Shown here: positions 9,835 through 18,206 of the stretch, piece by piece | Layout: each line of letters opens with the position of its first letter | How positions within the stretch are numbered: position 1 is the stretch's first letter | Assembly (NCBI RefSeq): GCF_026420845.1 | Contig: NZ_JAOWCB010000003.1 | Span: forward strand, 124,001-188,000 | Length of the DNA: 64,000 nt | Direction of reading: 5' to 3' | From: Streptomyces sp. PR69 | GTDB lineage: Bacteria > Actinomycetota > Actinomycetes > Streptomycetales > Streptomycetaceae | Program-made: the position numbers and the translations under genes | The notes under the pieces: model-generated | The model's database searches: none | Told to the model about the DNA's origin: nothing | What the model saw: only the letters and a program-made list of their open reading frames with translations

Positions 9835-10416
9835 ATGGCGACCGCGACGACCGCCGGCACGGCGAAGGCGGCCGGGAGCGCGACGACCGGTGAGCGGGAG
9901 CTGACCGACGAGCGGGCGCTGGCACGGCTGCAGCGCGAGCACGGCCCCGCCCTGCTGAGCTTTCTGCTGGGCCTCACCTATGGGGACCGGCAGCGTGCGG
10001 AGGACCTGATGCAGGAGGCCCTGGTGCGGGCCTGGCAGCACCCGGAGGCATTCGAGGGCCCGTATGAGTCGATGCGGCCCTGGCTGTTCACCGTCGGCCG
10101 GAGGCTGGCGATCGACGCCCGCCGCTCCCGGCTGGCCCGTCCCGCGGAGATCGGAGACGGGGTGCTCGCCACCACCCCCGACCCCTGTGACCTCACGGAG
10201 ACCGCCGTGGCGTCGCTCGATGTGCGGGCGGCCGTGGACACCCTGAGCCCAGAGCACCGGGCGGTGCTGGAACGGCTGTACTTCTCCGGGCTGACCGTGA
10301 ACGAGGCCGCCGAGGAGCTCGGCATCCCGCCGGGCACCGTCAAGTCCCGCTCGTACTACGGTCTGCGCGCCCTCGCCCGTTGCCTCCCCGGCTACAGCTC
10401 CTCCGCCGGGCGCTGA
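9835..10416 (+). CDS. ECF-type RNA polymerase sigma factor
   Basis: 193 residues from the ATG at 9835; a GTG three codons earlier is an alternative, and GAGGGG precedes both. Region 2 spans about residues 30-95, with the D-L-M-Q-E-A-L-V-R-A-W polymerase-binding helix and an R-P-W-L-F-T-V-G-R-R-L-A-I-D-A-R-R block. Region 4 (about 128-185) has the helix-turn-helix L-T-V-N-E-A-A-E-E-L-G-I-P-P-G-T-V-K-S-R. These parts redirect RNA polymerase to a specific promoter set. No anti-sigma gene is adjacent. A zinc-type anti-sigma protein sits 6 kb away at 16235-16948 without its own sigma. The target promoters are unknown. Confidence 0.9.
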   Translation: MATATTAGTAKAAGSATTGERELTDERALARLQREHGPALLSFLLGLTYGDRQRAEDLMQEALVRAWQHPEAFEGPYESMRPWLFTVGRRLAIDARRSRLARPAEIGDGVLATTPDPCDLTETAVASLDVRAAVDTLSPEHRAVLERLYFSGLTVNEAAEELGIPPGTVKSRSYYGLRALARCLPGYSSSAGR

Positions 10417-10547
10417 GCGCGCACGGCCGACGCCGCCCGGCTGCTCAATCCCCGCACCGGCTGTTCCGTCCCCGTCCCCGTCCCGTGCGTCACCGCGGCC
10501 CCGGCAGTGGCCCTGGACCTCTGCGATCACGACGCAGGAGCGACCGT

Positions 10548-11237
10548 ATGCGAAACCTCACGCTCAAGTTGAGTAAAGACGGGTACCCAGCCGTGTCCTT
10601 CGGTGGAGGCTCGTCGTCGAGCCGTCCGAAGACGTCCGGGGAGAAGGTGGGAACGTTGCGGCCCGAGAGCACGAACGGCACCAGCGGAGGCCGGCTGACC
10701 GTCCCGATGGCGTGGCTGTGCGCCGAGTACATCGCCGATGAAATGCTCCGCACGGGCGAGCTTGTGGAGACCGGCTCCCTGGAGTACCGGGCGGGCCGTC
10801 AGACGCTGGCGCTCACCGTGTATCTGTGCGATGCCACGGAAGGGCTCGCGGGCACGACGGCCGTCGCCCGGATCGAGGAGTGGCTGGTCCTCACCTCGTA
10901 CGGCCATCCCTGGCAGGCGTGGGTGGAGGACAGACTCGCGGCCCGCGAGGCGAGGCTGGAGCAGGAGCCGGGCGGGGCGGCCGATCCCGACCTCGCGCTG
11001 GCGCGCGCCGCGTGGAAGTGGCTGCGGACGACGGAGCTGCTCGCCACGGATCTCGGAGACGGCGACCTCTCCCGGCCGCCGCACGGCCCGGGGCGCCCCC
11101 TGTATATGACCGACATGACCGGCCCCTTCGAGTCCGGCCCCCCTTTCGAGACCGGCGTGGACGAGAGCGCGCGGATATGGACACCGGCCTGGCGGCTGGG
11201 CCTGCCGCTCAGCCATCTGGCCATCCATCTGTTCTGA
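10548..11237 (+). CDS. Hypothetical protein, soluble, 229 aa
   Basis: The start ATG at 10548 has GCAGGAG seven bases before it; the longer reading frame upstream overlaps the sigma-factor gene and lacks a ribosome site. The protein has no signal peptide and no membrane helix. The first 45 residues are Ser/Gly/Lys-rich and probably flexible. The middle is Trp-rich (W-L-C-A-E-Y-I-A-D-E, E-E-W-L-V-L-T-S-Y-G-H-P-W-Q-A-W) and the end is Pro/Gly-rich. I recognise no domain. It begins 131 bases after the sigma-factor stop on the same strand, so it could be in the same transcript. Confidence 0.7.
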   Translation: MRNLTLKLSKDGYPAVSFGGGSSSSRPKTSGEKVGTLRPESTNGTSGGRLTVPMAWLCAEYIADEMLRTGELVETGSLEYRAGRQTLALTVYLCDATEGLAGTTAVARIEEWLVLTSYGHPWQAWVEDRLAAREARLEQEPGGAADPDLALARAAWKWLRTTELLATDLGDGDLSRPPHGPGRPLYMTDMTGPFESGPPFETGVDESARIWTPAWRLGLPLSHLAIHLF

Positions 11238-11265
11238 CGCGGCCGGGGTCCTGATGCGGCCGGTC

Positions 11266-12483
11266 TCACGGGCGGTGGCGGGCCGCCCCGGCGTGCACGC
11301 CCGGCTGATACTTGGGGAGCCGGACGGTGATCTTCATCCCCGCGCCGACGCCCGTCTCGATGACGAGGCCGTGCTCGTCCCCGTACACCTGGCGCAGCCG
11401 CTCGTCGACATTGCACAGTCCGATGCCGGAAGCGCCGGGCCGCTCCCCCGCCAGGATGCCGCGCAGCACCGACGGGTCCATGCCCACGCCGTCGTCCTCG
11501 ATGACCACCACCGCCTCGGCCCCCGCGTCCCGCGCCGCGATCGTGATGCGGCACGGCCGGCCCGAGTCCTCAAGTCCGTGTTTGACGGCGTTCTCCACCA
11601 GCGGCTGGAGACACAGAAACGGCAGCGCCACCGGCAGCACCTCTGGCGCGACCTGCAGCGTCACCTTGAGCCGTTCCCCGAAACGAGCGCCCGCGAGCGC
11701 CAGATACTGCTCGATCGACCGCAGTTCGTCGGCGAGGTTGGTGAACTCGCCGTGCCTGCGGAAGGAGTAGCGGGTGAAGTCGGCGAACTCCAGCAGCAGC
11801 TCACGCGCCCGCTCCGGGTCGGTCCGCACGAAGGACGCGATCGCGGCGAGCGAGTTGAAGATGAAGTGCGGTGAGATCTGCGCGCGCAGGGCGCGGATCT
11901 CGGCCTCGATCAGCCTCGTCCGCGACCGGTCCAGCTCGGCCAGCTCCAGCTGTACGGAGACCCAGCGCGCCACCTCACTCGCCGCGCGCACCAGCACCGC
12001 CGACTCGCGTGAGCCGTAGGCGACCAGCGCGCCCAGCACCCCGTCCTCACCGGTCAGCGGAGCGATCACCGCCCAGCGCAGCGGGCAGCGGACGTCGTCG
12101 CACCCGGTGTGCACGCTCTGGCTGCGCCCGGAGTCGAGAATGCTCGCGACCTTGGCCATCACCCCTGCCCGGTGGTGGTCGCCGCCGGGGCCGTCCCAGG
12201 CGAGCACGGCCTCGCGGTCGGTCAGACACAGCGCCTCGGTGCCCAGCAGCGAGCGCAGCCGCCGCGCCGCCTTGCGGGCCGTGTCCTCGGTGAGCCCGGC
12301 GCGCAGCGGGGGCGCGGCGAGGGAGGCGGTGTGCAGGGTGTGGAAGGTGGCCCGCTCGACGGGTGTGCCCAGATCGAGGTCTCGGCGCTCGCCGCGGCGC
12401 GCGGCGAGGCGGCCGACGGCGAGTCCGAACGCGAAGAGCAGCACACCGGCGGCGGTCAGGGCGACGACGTGTGCGGCGGTCAT
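11266..12483 (-). CDS. LytS/YehU-type sensor histidine kinase
   Basis: 405 residues. One N-terminal membrane helix (about 5-27), then a GAF-like sensory region (about 60-175), a short coiled segment, the His_kinase domain with Q-I-S-P-H-F-I-F-N-S (phospho-accepting His in the S-P-H-F pattern), and a HATPase domain with V-E-N-A-V-K-H-G-L and D-D-G-V-G-M. Its ATG overlaps the symporter stop (ATGA), so translation is coupled. In LytS/BtsS-type systems the kinase phosphorylates a LytTR regulator; that partner is three genes upstream at 15327-16118. The gene order suggests it senses the symporter's substrate, with pyruvate or another small organic acid as a guess from analogous systems. Confidence 0.88.
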   Translation of the reverse strand: MTAAHVVALTAAGVLLFAFGLAVGRLAARRGERRDLDLGTPVERATFHTLHTASLAAPPLRAGLTEDTARKAARRLRSLLGTEALCLTDREAVLAWDGPGGDHHRAGVMAKVASILDSGRSQSVHTGCDDVRCPLRWAVIAPLTGEDGVLGALVAYGSRESAVLVRAASEVARWVSVQLELAELDRSRTRLIEAEIRALRAQISPHFIFNSLAAIASFVRTDPERARELLLEFADFTRYSFRRHGEFTNLADELRSIEQYLALAGARFGERLKVTLQVAPEVLPVALPFLCLQPLVENAVKHGLEDSGRPCRITIAARDAGAEAVVVIEDDGVGMDPSVLRGILAGERPGASGIGLCNVDERLRQVYGDEHGLVIETGVGAGMKITVRLPKYQPGVHAGAARHRP

Positions 12484-14771
12484 GCCCCGGCTCCTTCCGC
12501 GGGGTCGCCGTCCGGCGTCCCGGCCTGCCCGCGGCGATCCCCGGCGGCCCCCGCCGGCCGGCCCTCCGCCACATCGCCACCGGGGCGGCCGCCGCCGGAC
12601 GGCTGGGCATCGCCGTACAGCCCGCCAGACAGCCCACCCCGGCCCGGCGACCGGCCCTCCGCCACATCGCCACCGGGGCGGCCGCCGCCGGACGGCTGGG
12701 CATCGCCGAACGGCCCGCCGGACAGCCCACCCCGGCCCGGCGACCGGCCCTCCGCCCGGTCTGCCGCCGGCCGGCTGCCGTGGGTCGGACCCCGGCCGGG
12801 CGACGCCACGGTGCCCGCGTAACCCGCGCCGGGCCCTGCCAGGCCGCCCCCGCTGCCCCCGCTGCCCCCGGGAACATCACCGCCCATCGCTCCGGCCCCG
12901 ACGGGGCCACTGCCATCGGACGGACCCCGGCCGGCCGACGACACGCCGTCTGCGCGGCCCCCGGCGGGCGGCGGGCCGCCGTACCGGTACGGCGGCGCCT
13001 CGTCCCGGCGGGACGGCCGGCGGGTGGGGCGGCCCCAGTCGCCGGGCTCGCCGTCCGGGGCGTCCCGGTCCGCCAGGTCCTCCGGGAGGTGAAGGCGGGT
13101 GAGGATCGCGGCCGCGCCGGGCGGGACATGGCTCGGGGTCGCCAGCGACACCAGCAGCATCGTCAGAAAGCCGAGCGGCACGGACCAGACGGCGGGCCAG
13201 GCCATCAGGGTGTGCGGCCAGCCGTCTGGCGCGAGGCCCGCGCGGGTGGCCAGCACCGCCGTCAGCGCGGACCCGCCGCCGACGACGAGCCCGGCGACCG
13301 CGCCGGGCGGAGTGAGTCCGCGCCACCAGATGCCCAGCACCAGCAGCGGGCAGAACGAGGACGCCGACACCGCGAAGGCGAGGCCCACCGCGTCGGCGAC
13401 CGGCACATTCTCCGACACGACGCTCAGCGCGAACGGCGCGGCCATCGCCAGCAGGGCGGCGAGGCGGAAGTGCCGTACGCCGCGCGACGGCAGGACGTCC
13501 TGGCTGATGACTCCGGCGACGGACATCGTCAGCCCGGACGCGGTCGACAGGAAGGCCGCGAACGCGCCGCCCGCCAGCAGCGCGCCGAGCAGTTCGCCGG
13601 CCGTCCCGCCGACCAGCCGGTCCGGCAGGACGAGCACGGCGGCGTCCGCGTCGCCGGTGAGGGCGAGTTCGGGGGCGTAGATCCGGCCGAGCGCCCCGTA
13701 GACGGGCGGCAGCAGATAGAACGCGCCGATCAGGGCCAGCACGACGAGGGTGGTGCGGCGGGCGGCGCGCCCGTTGGGGCTGGTGTAGAAGCGGACGGCG
13801 ACATGCGGCAGCCCCATCGTGCCGAGGAACGTGGCGAGGATGAGCCCGTACGTCGCATACAGCCGATGCCCGTCGCGGCCCGCGGACAGCGGCTGGGACC
13901 AGCCGGATGGTCCGGCCTCGGCGTGGGCGCGCTCAGGCGCCCGCGCCCCTTCGGGGAAGGCCAGTGCCGTGCCCGACGCCACCGTGTGCGCTCCCTCGTC
14001 GAGGGTGAGGCGCTCGTCCTCGTACGCCGTGCCGTCGATGGTTCCGGAGACGGTGAGGGTGAGCGGCGCGTCGATCTCGATGCGGACGGTGTCGTCGACG
14101 CGTACGGCGGTGTGCTCGCGGAAGACCGCCGGGGCGTCGAAGCGGGCGCGCGGGGCGTCGTCGCCCAGCCAGGCGGCGATCAGGAAGAGCGCGGGAACGG
14201 TCAGCGCGGTGAGCTTGAGCCAGTACTGGAAGGCCTGGACGAAGGTGATGCTGCGCATGCCGCCCGCGGCCACCGCCCCGGTGACGACCACGGCGACGAC
14301 CAGGGAGCCGACCCAGTCGGGCGCGCCGGTGAGGATTTCCAGGGTGAGTCCCGCGCCCTGGAGCTGCGGCAGCAGATAGAGCCAGCCGATGCCGACGACG
14401 AACAGGACGGCGAGCCTGCGGACCGCGGCGGACTGCAGCCGGGCCTCGGCGAAGTCGGAGAGGGTGTACGCGCCGGAGCGGCGCAGCGGTGCGGCGACGA
14501 GCACCAGGAGGACGAGATAACCGGCGGTGTAGCCGACGGGGTACCAGAGCATGTCCGGGCCCTGGAGCAGGATCAGCCCCGCGATGCCGAGGAAGGAGGC
14601 GGCGGAGAGGTATTCGCCGCTGATGGCCGCGGCGTTGAGGCGGGGGCCGACGGTGCGGGAGGCGACGTAGAAGTCGGAGGTGGTGCGGGATATGCGCAGG
14701 CCCAGCGCCCCGACGAGCACGGTGGCGAGCACCACGGCGGCGACGGCGGCCACCGCGTACGTCTGGTTCAC
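12480..14771 (-). CDS. Sodium:solute symporter (SSS/ActP-MctP-like) with long disordered tail
   Basis: 763 residues from a GTG at 14771; the in-frame extension upstream overlaps the next gene. About 13 membrane helices occupy residues 1-560, with the SSS signature near S-G-E-Y-L-S-A-A-S-F-L-G near the N-terminus. Two features are unusual. There is an extracytoplasmic loop of about 100 residues with short beta-like repeats. There is also a C-terminal tail of about 190 residues, rich in Gly, Arg and Pro, that contains a 31-residue unit repeated twice. Typical members end soon after the helices. The DUF485-like partner gene precedes it and the kinase overlaps its end. Likely substrates are acetate, pyruvate or other monocarboxylates. 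Confidence 0.88.
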   Translation of the reverse strand: MNQTYAVAAVAAVVLATVLVGALGLRISRTTSDFYVASRTVGPRLNAAAISGEYLSAASFLGIAGLILLQGPDMLWYPVGYTAGYLVLLVLVAAPLRRSGAYTLSDFAEARLQSAAVRRLAVLFVVGIGWLYLLPQLQGAGLTLEILTGAPDWVGSLVVAVVVTGAVAAGGMRSITFVQAFQYWLKLTALTVPALFLIAAWLGDDAPRARFDAPAVFREHTAVRVDDTVRIEIDAPLTLTVSGTIDGTAYEDERLTLDEGAHTVASGTALAFPEGARAPERAHAEAGPSGWSQPLSAGRDGHRLYATYGLILATFLGTMGLPHVAVRFYTSPNGRAARRTTLVVLALIGAFYLLPPVYGALGRIYAPELALTGDADAAVLVLPDRLVGGTAGELLGALLAGGAFAAFLSTASGLTMSVAGVISQDVLPSRGVRHFRLAALLAMAAPFALSVVSENVPVADAVGLAFAVSASSFCPLLVLGIWWRGLTPPGAVAGLVVGGGSALTAVLATRAGLAPDGWPHTLMAWPAVWSVPLGFLTMLLVSLATPSHVPPGAAAILTRLHLPEDLADRDAPDGEPGDWGRPTRRPSRRDEAPPYRYGGPPPAGGRADGVSSAGRGPSDGSGPVGAGAMGGDVPGGSGGSGGGLAGPGAGYAGTVASPGRGPTHGSRPAADRAEGRSPGRGGLSGGPFGDAQPSGGGRPGGDVAEGRSPGRGGLSGGLYGDAQPSGGGRPGGDVAEGRPAGAAGDRRGQAGTPDGDPAEGAGA
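12562..12747. repeat. 93-base tandem repeat, two units, inside the symporter gene
   Basis: Units at 12562-12654 and 12655-12747 differ at only 3 of 93 positions. The unit length is a multiple of three, so each adds 31 Gly/Arg/Pro-rich residues to the symporter tail without breaking the frame. A few bases of a third unit follow. Near identity indicates a recent duplication. Confidence 0.9.
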
Positions 14772-14805
14772 TCCGGGTCCCCCGGCGGCCGGGTGCGCGG
14801 CACGG

Positions 14806-15189
14806 TCAGCGGCCTTCGACGAGTGTGGTGAAGTCGCGCTCGTTGCGTTCGGCGCGGCGTATGTACCAGCGGGCGATAAGCCAGATGACCGGATAGACAC
14901 CGGCTCCGAGCGCCGCCCAGACGAACGGCCCGGCGGAGAAGGGCCCGCCGCCGAACGCGGCGGGCAGCGCGAAGAGCAGCGGCAGCGAGCCGACGAGCAG
15001 GGCGAGCGCGCCGAGGGCGGACAGGGCCGCGCGCAGCTGGCTGCGCATCAGGGAGCGGACATAGGTCTCCCCCACCGTGGTGTGCTCACTGATCTCCGAC
15101 CGCGCCGGCGCATGTCCGGGCGCGGGACGGCGCACGGCGCGCGGCACCCCGGTGACCACCTCGCGGCGGGGCTGTTGCTCTCCAGACAT
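14806..15189 (-). CDS. DUF485-like small membrane protein, symporter partner
   Basis: 127 residues from the ATG at 15189. The first 45 residues are polar. Two membrane helices follow (about 53-78 and 85-105), the second ending in W-L-I-A-R-W-Y-I-R-R-A-E-R-N-E-R-D-F. That Arg/Glu-rich end is typical of the DUF485 family (YjcH), which is usually encoded directly before acetate/pyruvate SSS symporters. The symporter starts 34 bases downstream. It may assist assembly or activity of the carrier; its exact role is not known. Confidence 0.75.
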   Translation of the reverse strand: MSGEQQPRREVVTGVPRAVRRPAPGHAPARSEISEHTTVGETYVRSLMRSQLRAALSALGALALLVGSLPLLFALPAAFGGGPFSAGPFVWAALGAGVYPVIWLIARWYIRRAERNERDFTTLVEGR

Positions 15190-15326
15190 CGTCCGTCCGC
15201 TCCAGCGTGTCGGCGAACTCTCGGGAGCTGTGGAGTCTACGCAGGAGCGATTACGGTCGGCAGGTGTCGTGCGGACACCGGCAGCGGACACCGGCAGCGG
15301 TCGGCAGCCGGGGTCGGCGGCTGCGG

Positions 15327-16118
15327 TCACGGGCGGGCGTGTCGCATCAGCAGATCGCGCAGCTGGCGTGCGTGGCGGCGGCTGACGGCGAGTTCGGCGT
15401 CGCCGACGCGGACCGTGGTCGTCCCGGCGTCGAGGCGCAGCTCCTCGATCCGGGACAGGGCGACGAGATGGCTGCGGTGGATGCGGACGAAGCCGCGGGA
15501 GGCCCAGCGCTCCTCCAGGGCGGACAGGGGGATGCGCACCAGATGGCTGGCGCCGCCGTGGGTGTGGAGCCGGGCGTAGTCCCCCTGAGCCTCGACATAG
15601 GAGATGTCGTCGACCGGCACGAAACGGGTGACGCCGCCGAGTTCCACGGGTATCTGCTCGCCGCCGCTCACCGCCGGAGCGGGGCGGGCCGGCCGGCCCG
15701 CCCCTGCGCCCGCGGGCGGGCCCGGCGCGGCCGCGAGGCCGTCGACCCGCCGCACCGCCTCGGCGAGGCGTTCTCTGCGCACCGGCTTGAGGACATAGTC
15801 GACGGCCTTGAGGTCGAACGCCTCGACGGCGAAGCCCTCGTGCGCGGTGACGAAGACGATCAGCGGGGGCCGGGCGAAGCCGGTGAGGAGCCGGGCCACG
15901 TCGAGTCCGGTGAGCCCGGCCATATGGATGTCGAGGAAGACGACGTCGATGGCGTCCTCGCCGTCCGGCCCCGCCTGCAGGGCACGGGTGATGCGGCGCA
16001 GGGCCTCGGTGGCGTCCGTGGCCCCTTCGGCGCTGGTGATGCGCGCGTCGGAGCGGAGGAGGTACAGCAGTTCTTCGAGAGCGGGTCTCTCGTCGTCGAC
16101 GGCCAGTGCGCGCAGCAT
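15327..16118 (-). CDS. LytTR-family response regulator
   Basis: 263 residues from the ATG at 16118; the longer frame upstream runs antisense into the divergent gene and is rejected. A receiver domain (about 1-125) has the acidic pair D-D-E, the phospho-acceptor Asp in V-V-F-L-D-I-H-M, a conserved Thr in F-V-T-A-H and Lys in V-L-K-P-V. After an Ala/Gly/Pro linker comes a LytTR DNA-binding domain (about 160-260) with V-E-A-Q-G-D-Y and F-V-R-I-H-R-S-H-L-V. It should pair with the LytS-type kinase at 11266-12483 and control the DUF485-like/symporter genes between them. LytTR sites are imperfect direct repeats; I could not single one out in the 137-base gap downstream. Confidence 0.9.
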   Translation of the reverse strand: MLRALAVDDERPALEELLYLLRSDARITSAEGATDATEALRRITRALQAGPDGEDAIDVVFLDIHMAGLTGLDVARLLTGFARPPLIVFVTAHEGFAVEAFDLKAVDYVLKPVRRERLAEAVRRVDGLAAAPGPPAGAGAGRPARPAPAVSGGEQIPVELGGVTRFVPVDDISYVEAQGDYARLHTHGGASHLVRIPLSALEERWASRGFVRIHRSHLVALSRIEELRLDAGTTTVRVGDAELAVSRRHARQLRDLLMRHARP

Positions 16119-16234
16119 GCTGCGGAGTGTAGGCGGGCCGCGGAGCCCCGGCCACGGAGCCGTTGAACTGGGCGGGGATGCGCTGCGTATACCAGGACGA
16201 CACGGCAGGACAGGAGAGGAATCGAGGACCGCCC

Positions 16235-16948
16235 ATGAGTGCGCAGCAGCGGCACCGGGACGTGGCCGCCTATGCGCTGGGCGTGCTGGAGCCCGGGGAC
16301 GCGTTCCGTTTTGAGGAGCATCTGGCGGGATGTGTGATGTGCGCGGTGTGGCTGTCGGACTTCGCGCCGGCGGCGGCCGCTCTGGCGGAGCTGGCAGGGC
16401 CGTGCCCGGTGTGGGGCCGCCGGCCAGGCGGGCGCATGCTGGAGCGGCTGACGCGTGAGGTGGCGGGGCGGGCGCGGCGCGCCCGCCGGCGGCGGCTGGC
16501 GCTGGTCGCGGGCGCGGCGGCGCTGATCGTCGCACTGCCGGCGGGGGTGGTGGCGCACCGGGACGGGGCCGCGGGCCGGCCGGTCGCGGACGGGCAGACG
16601 ACCGTCGTGAGGGACGAGGCGTCGGGGGTGACGGCCGAGGCGACGACACGGGACCGGGAGTGGGGCACGGAGGTCGCCCTGCGGCTCTCGGGGCTGGCAG
16701 GATTGCCGGGCCTGCCGGGGCTGCCGGACCGGAAGGAGTTCCGCCTGGTGGCGGTGGGCAAGGACGGGGCGGACCATCCCGTGCTTGGCTGGTCCCAGCC
16801 GTCCGGCTCCGGGCCGCGGGGCGCCGCCGGGGAGCCGGTCACGCTGGAGGGCGGCACGGATCTGCCGAGCGGGCAGATCGCACGGTGGGAGGTGCGGGAC
16901 GAGGGCGGGGAACGGGTGCTGTCACTGGGCGGCGACGGCAGTCCCTGA
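16235..16948 (+). CDS. Zinc-type anti-sigma factor
   Basis: 237 residues from the ATG at 16235, with GAGG seven bases upstream. The N-terminal domain (about 1-70) has E-E-H-L-A-G-C-V-M-C, the H-x3-C-x2-C signature of zinc anti-sigma (zf-HC2/ASD) proteins, and it follows an A-Y-A-L-G-V-L-E helix. One membrane helix (about 88-110) separates it from an extracytoplasmic domain of about 125 residues that includes a Leu-Pro-Gly repeat. It should hold an ECF sigma factor inactive at the membrane until an external signal arrives. Unusually, no sigma gene adjoins it; the nearest is 6 kb away at 9835-10416. Confidence 0.85.
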   Translation: MSAQQRHRDVAAYALGVLEPGDAFRFEEHLAGCVMCAVWLSDFAPAAAALAELAGPCPVWGRRPGGRMLERLTREVAGRARRARRRRLALVAGAAALIVALPAGVVAHRDGAAGRPVADGQTTVVRDEASGVTAEATTRDREWGTEVALRLSGLAGLPGLPGLPDRKEFRLVAVGKDGADHPVLGWSQPSGSGPRGAAGEPVTLEGGTDLPSGQIARWEVRDEGGERVLSLGGDGSP

Positions 16949-17010
16949 AGACCGCACTGGTCTCCCCGGCAGCCCGCCCTGCCCGCCACTGGTCCTGAGC
17001 CCGCGTCAGA

Positions 17011-17895
17011 TCACTTGAGCAGCCGGGAAAGCCGGCGGTCGGCGAGCGGTTTGCCGCCGGTCTGGCAGGTGGGGCAGTACTGGAGCGAGGAGTCGCTGAA
17101 GGAGACCTCGCGGATGGTGTCGCCGCAGACCGGGCAGGGCAGGCCGGTGCGCCCGTGGACGCGCAGACCGCTCTTCTTCTCGGCCTTGAGGCGGCCCGCG
17201 GCGAGCCCCCGGGAGCGCTCCACGGCCTTGCCGAGGGTCGTGCGCAGGGCGGCGTACAGCGCGGACGTCTCCTGCGCAGTGAGATTCTGTACGGGTTTGA
17301 AGGGGGACATCTTCGCGGCGTGCAGGATCTCGTCGCTGTAGGCGTTGCCGATCCCGGCGACCAGGCTCTGGTCCCGAAGCGCGCCCTTGACCTGCCGTCG
17401 TTCGCCCGCCAGCAGCGCGGCGAAGGCCGCCTCGTCGAAGTCGTCGGCGAGCGGGTCGGGGCCGAGGCGGGCGATGCCCGGGACGTCGGACGGGTCATGG
17501 ACGAGATGCACGGCGAGCCGCTTGGCGGTGCCCGCCTCCGTGAGGTCGAACCCCGCGCCGGAGACGAGCGCCGCCCGCAGCGCGAGGGGGCCCTTTCCCG
17601 GCCGCGGGGGCGCGGCCGGGAGCTCGTCCTTCCACTGCAGCCAGCCGGCCCGCGCGAGATGCACGACGAGGTGCAGCTCGTGCCGCGCCCCGCGCGCGGC
17701 GGCGTCCGCGGTGATGTCGAGCCACTTGCCGTGGCGGGCCACGGCGGTGGCCCGTGCGCCTTCGAGGGCGGACAGCGGCGGGTCGTAGGTCTTGAGCACG
17801 CTGATCGCCACGGGGGTGACACGGGCGAAGTCCTCCCCGACGAGACGCTCACCGAGGAACTCCCGCAGGGCCTGCACTTCGGGCAGCTCGGGCAT
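17011..17895 (-). CDS. Fpg/Nei-family DNA glycosylase/AP lyase
   Basis: 294 residues, starting M-P-E-L-P-E-V at 17895. Pro2 and Glu3 are the catalytic residues of the family, so this start is essential; a slightly longer in-frame start would bury them. The family N-terminal domain, helix-two-turn-helix and a C-terminal zinc finger (C-P-V-C, 16 residues, C-P-T-C, near 247-269) are visible. It removes oxidised bases during base-excision repair. It differs from typical MutM, which starts P-E-L-P-E-V-E, and is probably one of the actinobacterial Nei/Fpg paralogues. Downstream it faces the anti-sigma gene tail to tail. Confidence 0.9.
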   Translation of the reverse strand: MPELPEVQALREFLGERLVGEDFARVTPVAISVLKTYDPPLSALEGARATAVARHGKWLDITADAAARGARHELHLVVHLARAGWLQWKDELPAAPPRPGKGPLALRAALVSGAGFDLTEAGTAKRLAVHLVHDPSDVPGIARLGPDPLADDFDEAAFAALLAGERRQVKGALRDQSLVAGIGNAYSDEILHAAKMSPFKPVQNLTAQETSALYAALRTTLGKAVERSRGLAAGRLKAEKKSGLRVHGRTGLPCPVCGDTIREVSFSDSSLQYCPTCQTGGKPLADRRLSRLLK

Positions 17896-18206
17896 GCCTC
17901 CAGACTGCCGCAGCACCGCGGGCCGCGCACTGGGGGCTCCGCCCCCAGACCCCCGGTCCTCAATCTCCCCCAGCTACCTCCCCCAGACTCCGTCCGGGGG
18001 GACCCCCACGGAGGTGCCCCCAACGGGCTGAATTTGGCTACGCCAAACCCCAGCCCCGCGGGGGGTGCCCCCGCACGAAGTCTGGGGGAGATTGAGGCAC
18101 AGCAACCAGAAACCCAGCCCCGCCGGCGCTTGAGGCGCAAGAACCAGAAACCCAGCCCCGCCGGCGTTTGAGGCGCGGGGGTTCGGGGGCGGAGCCCCCG
18201 GGGGAG
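17896..18206. repeat. GC-rich REP-like repeat cluster, includes 38-base tandem units
   Basis: No gene. The segment is built of recurring blocks: CCCCCAGACTCCGTCCGGGG, GGCTACGCCAAACCCCAGCC, and a 38-base unit beginning TTGAGGC. The last starts at 18092, 18130 and 18168 and contains AGAAACCCAGCCCCGCCGGC. It ends with GGGGGCGGAGCCCCCGGGGG, which can fold into a hairpin next to the stop of the phosphatase gene. Related blocks occur at 3780-3919, 29290-29960 and 56200-56570. Confidence 0.8.

Noticed and set aside
12562..12747. CRISPR-like array
   Set aside because: Contiguous 93-base units with no spacers, in frame within a coding sequence.
12363..14831. 822-residue plus-strand open frame
   Set aside because: Antisense to the symporter and kinase genes; low-complexity Arg/Gly sequence with no recognisable domain.
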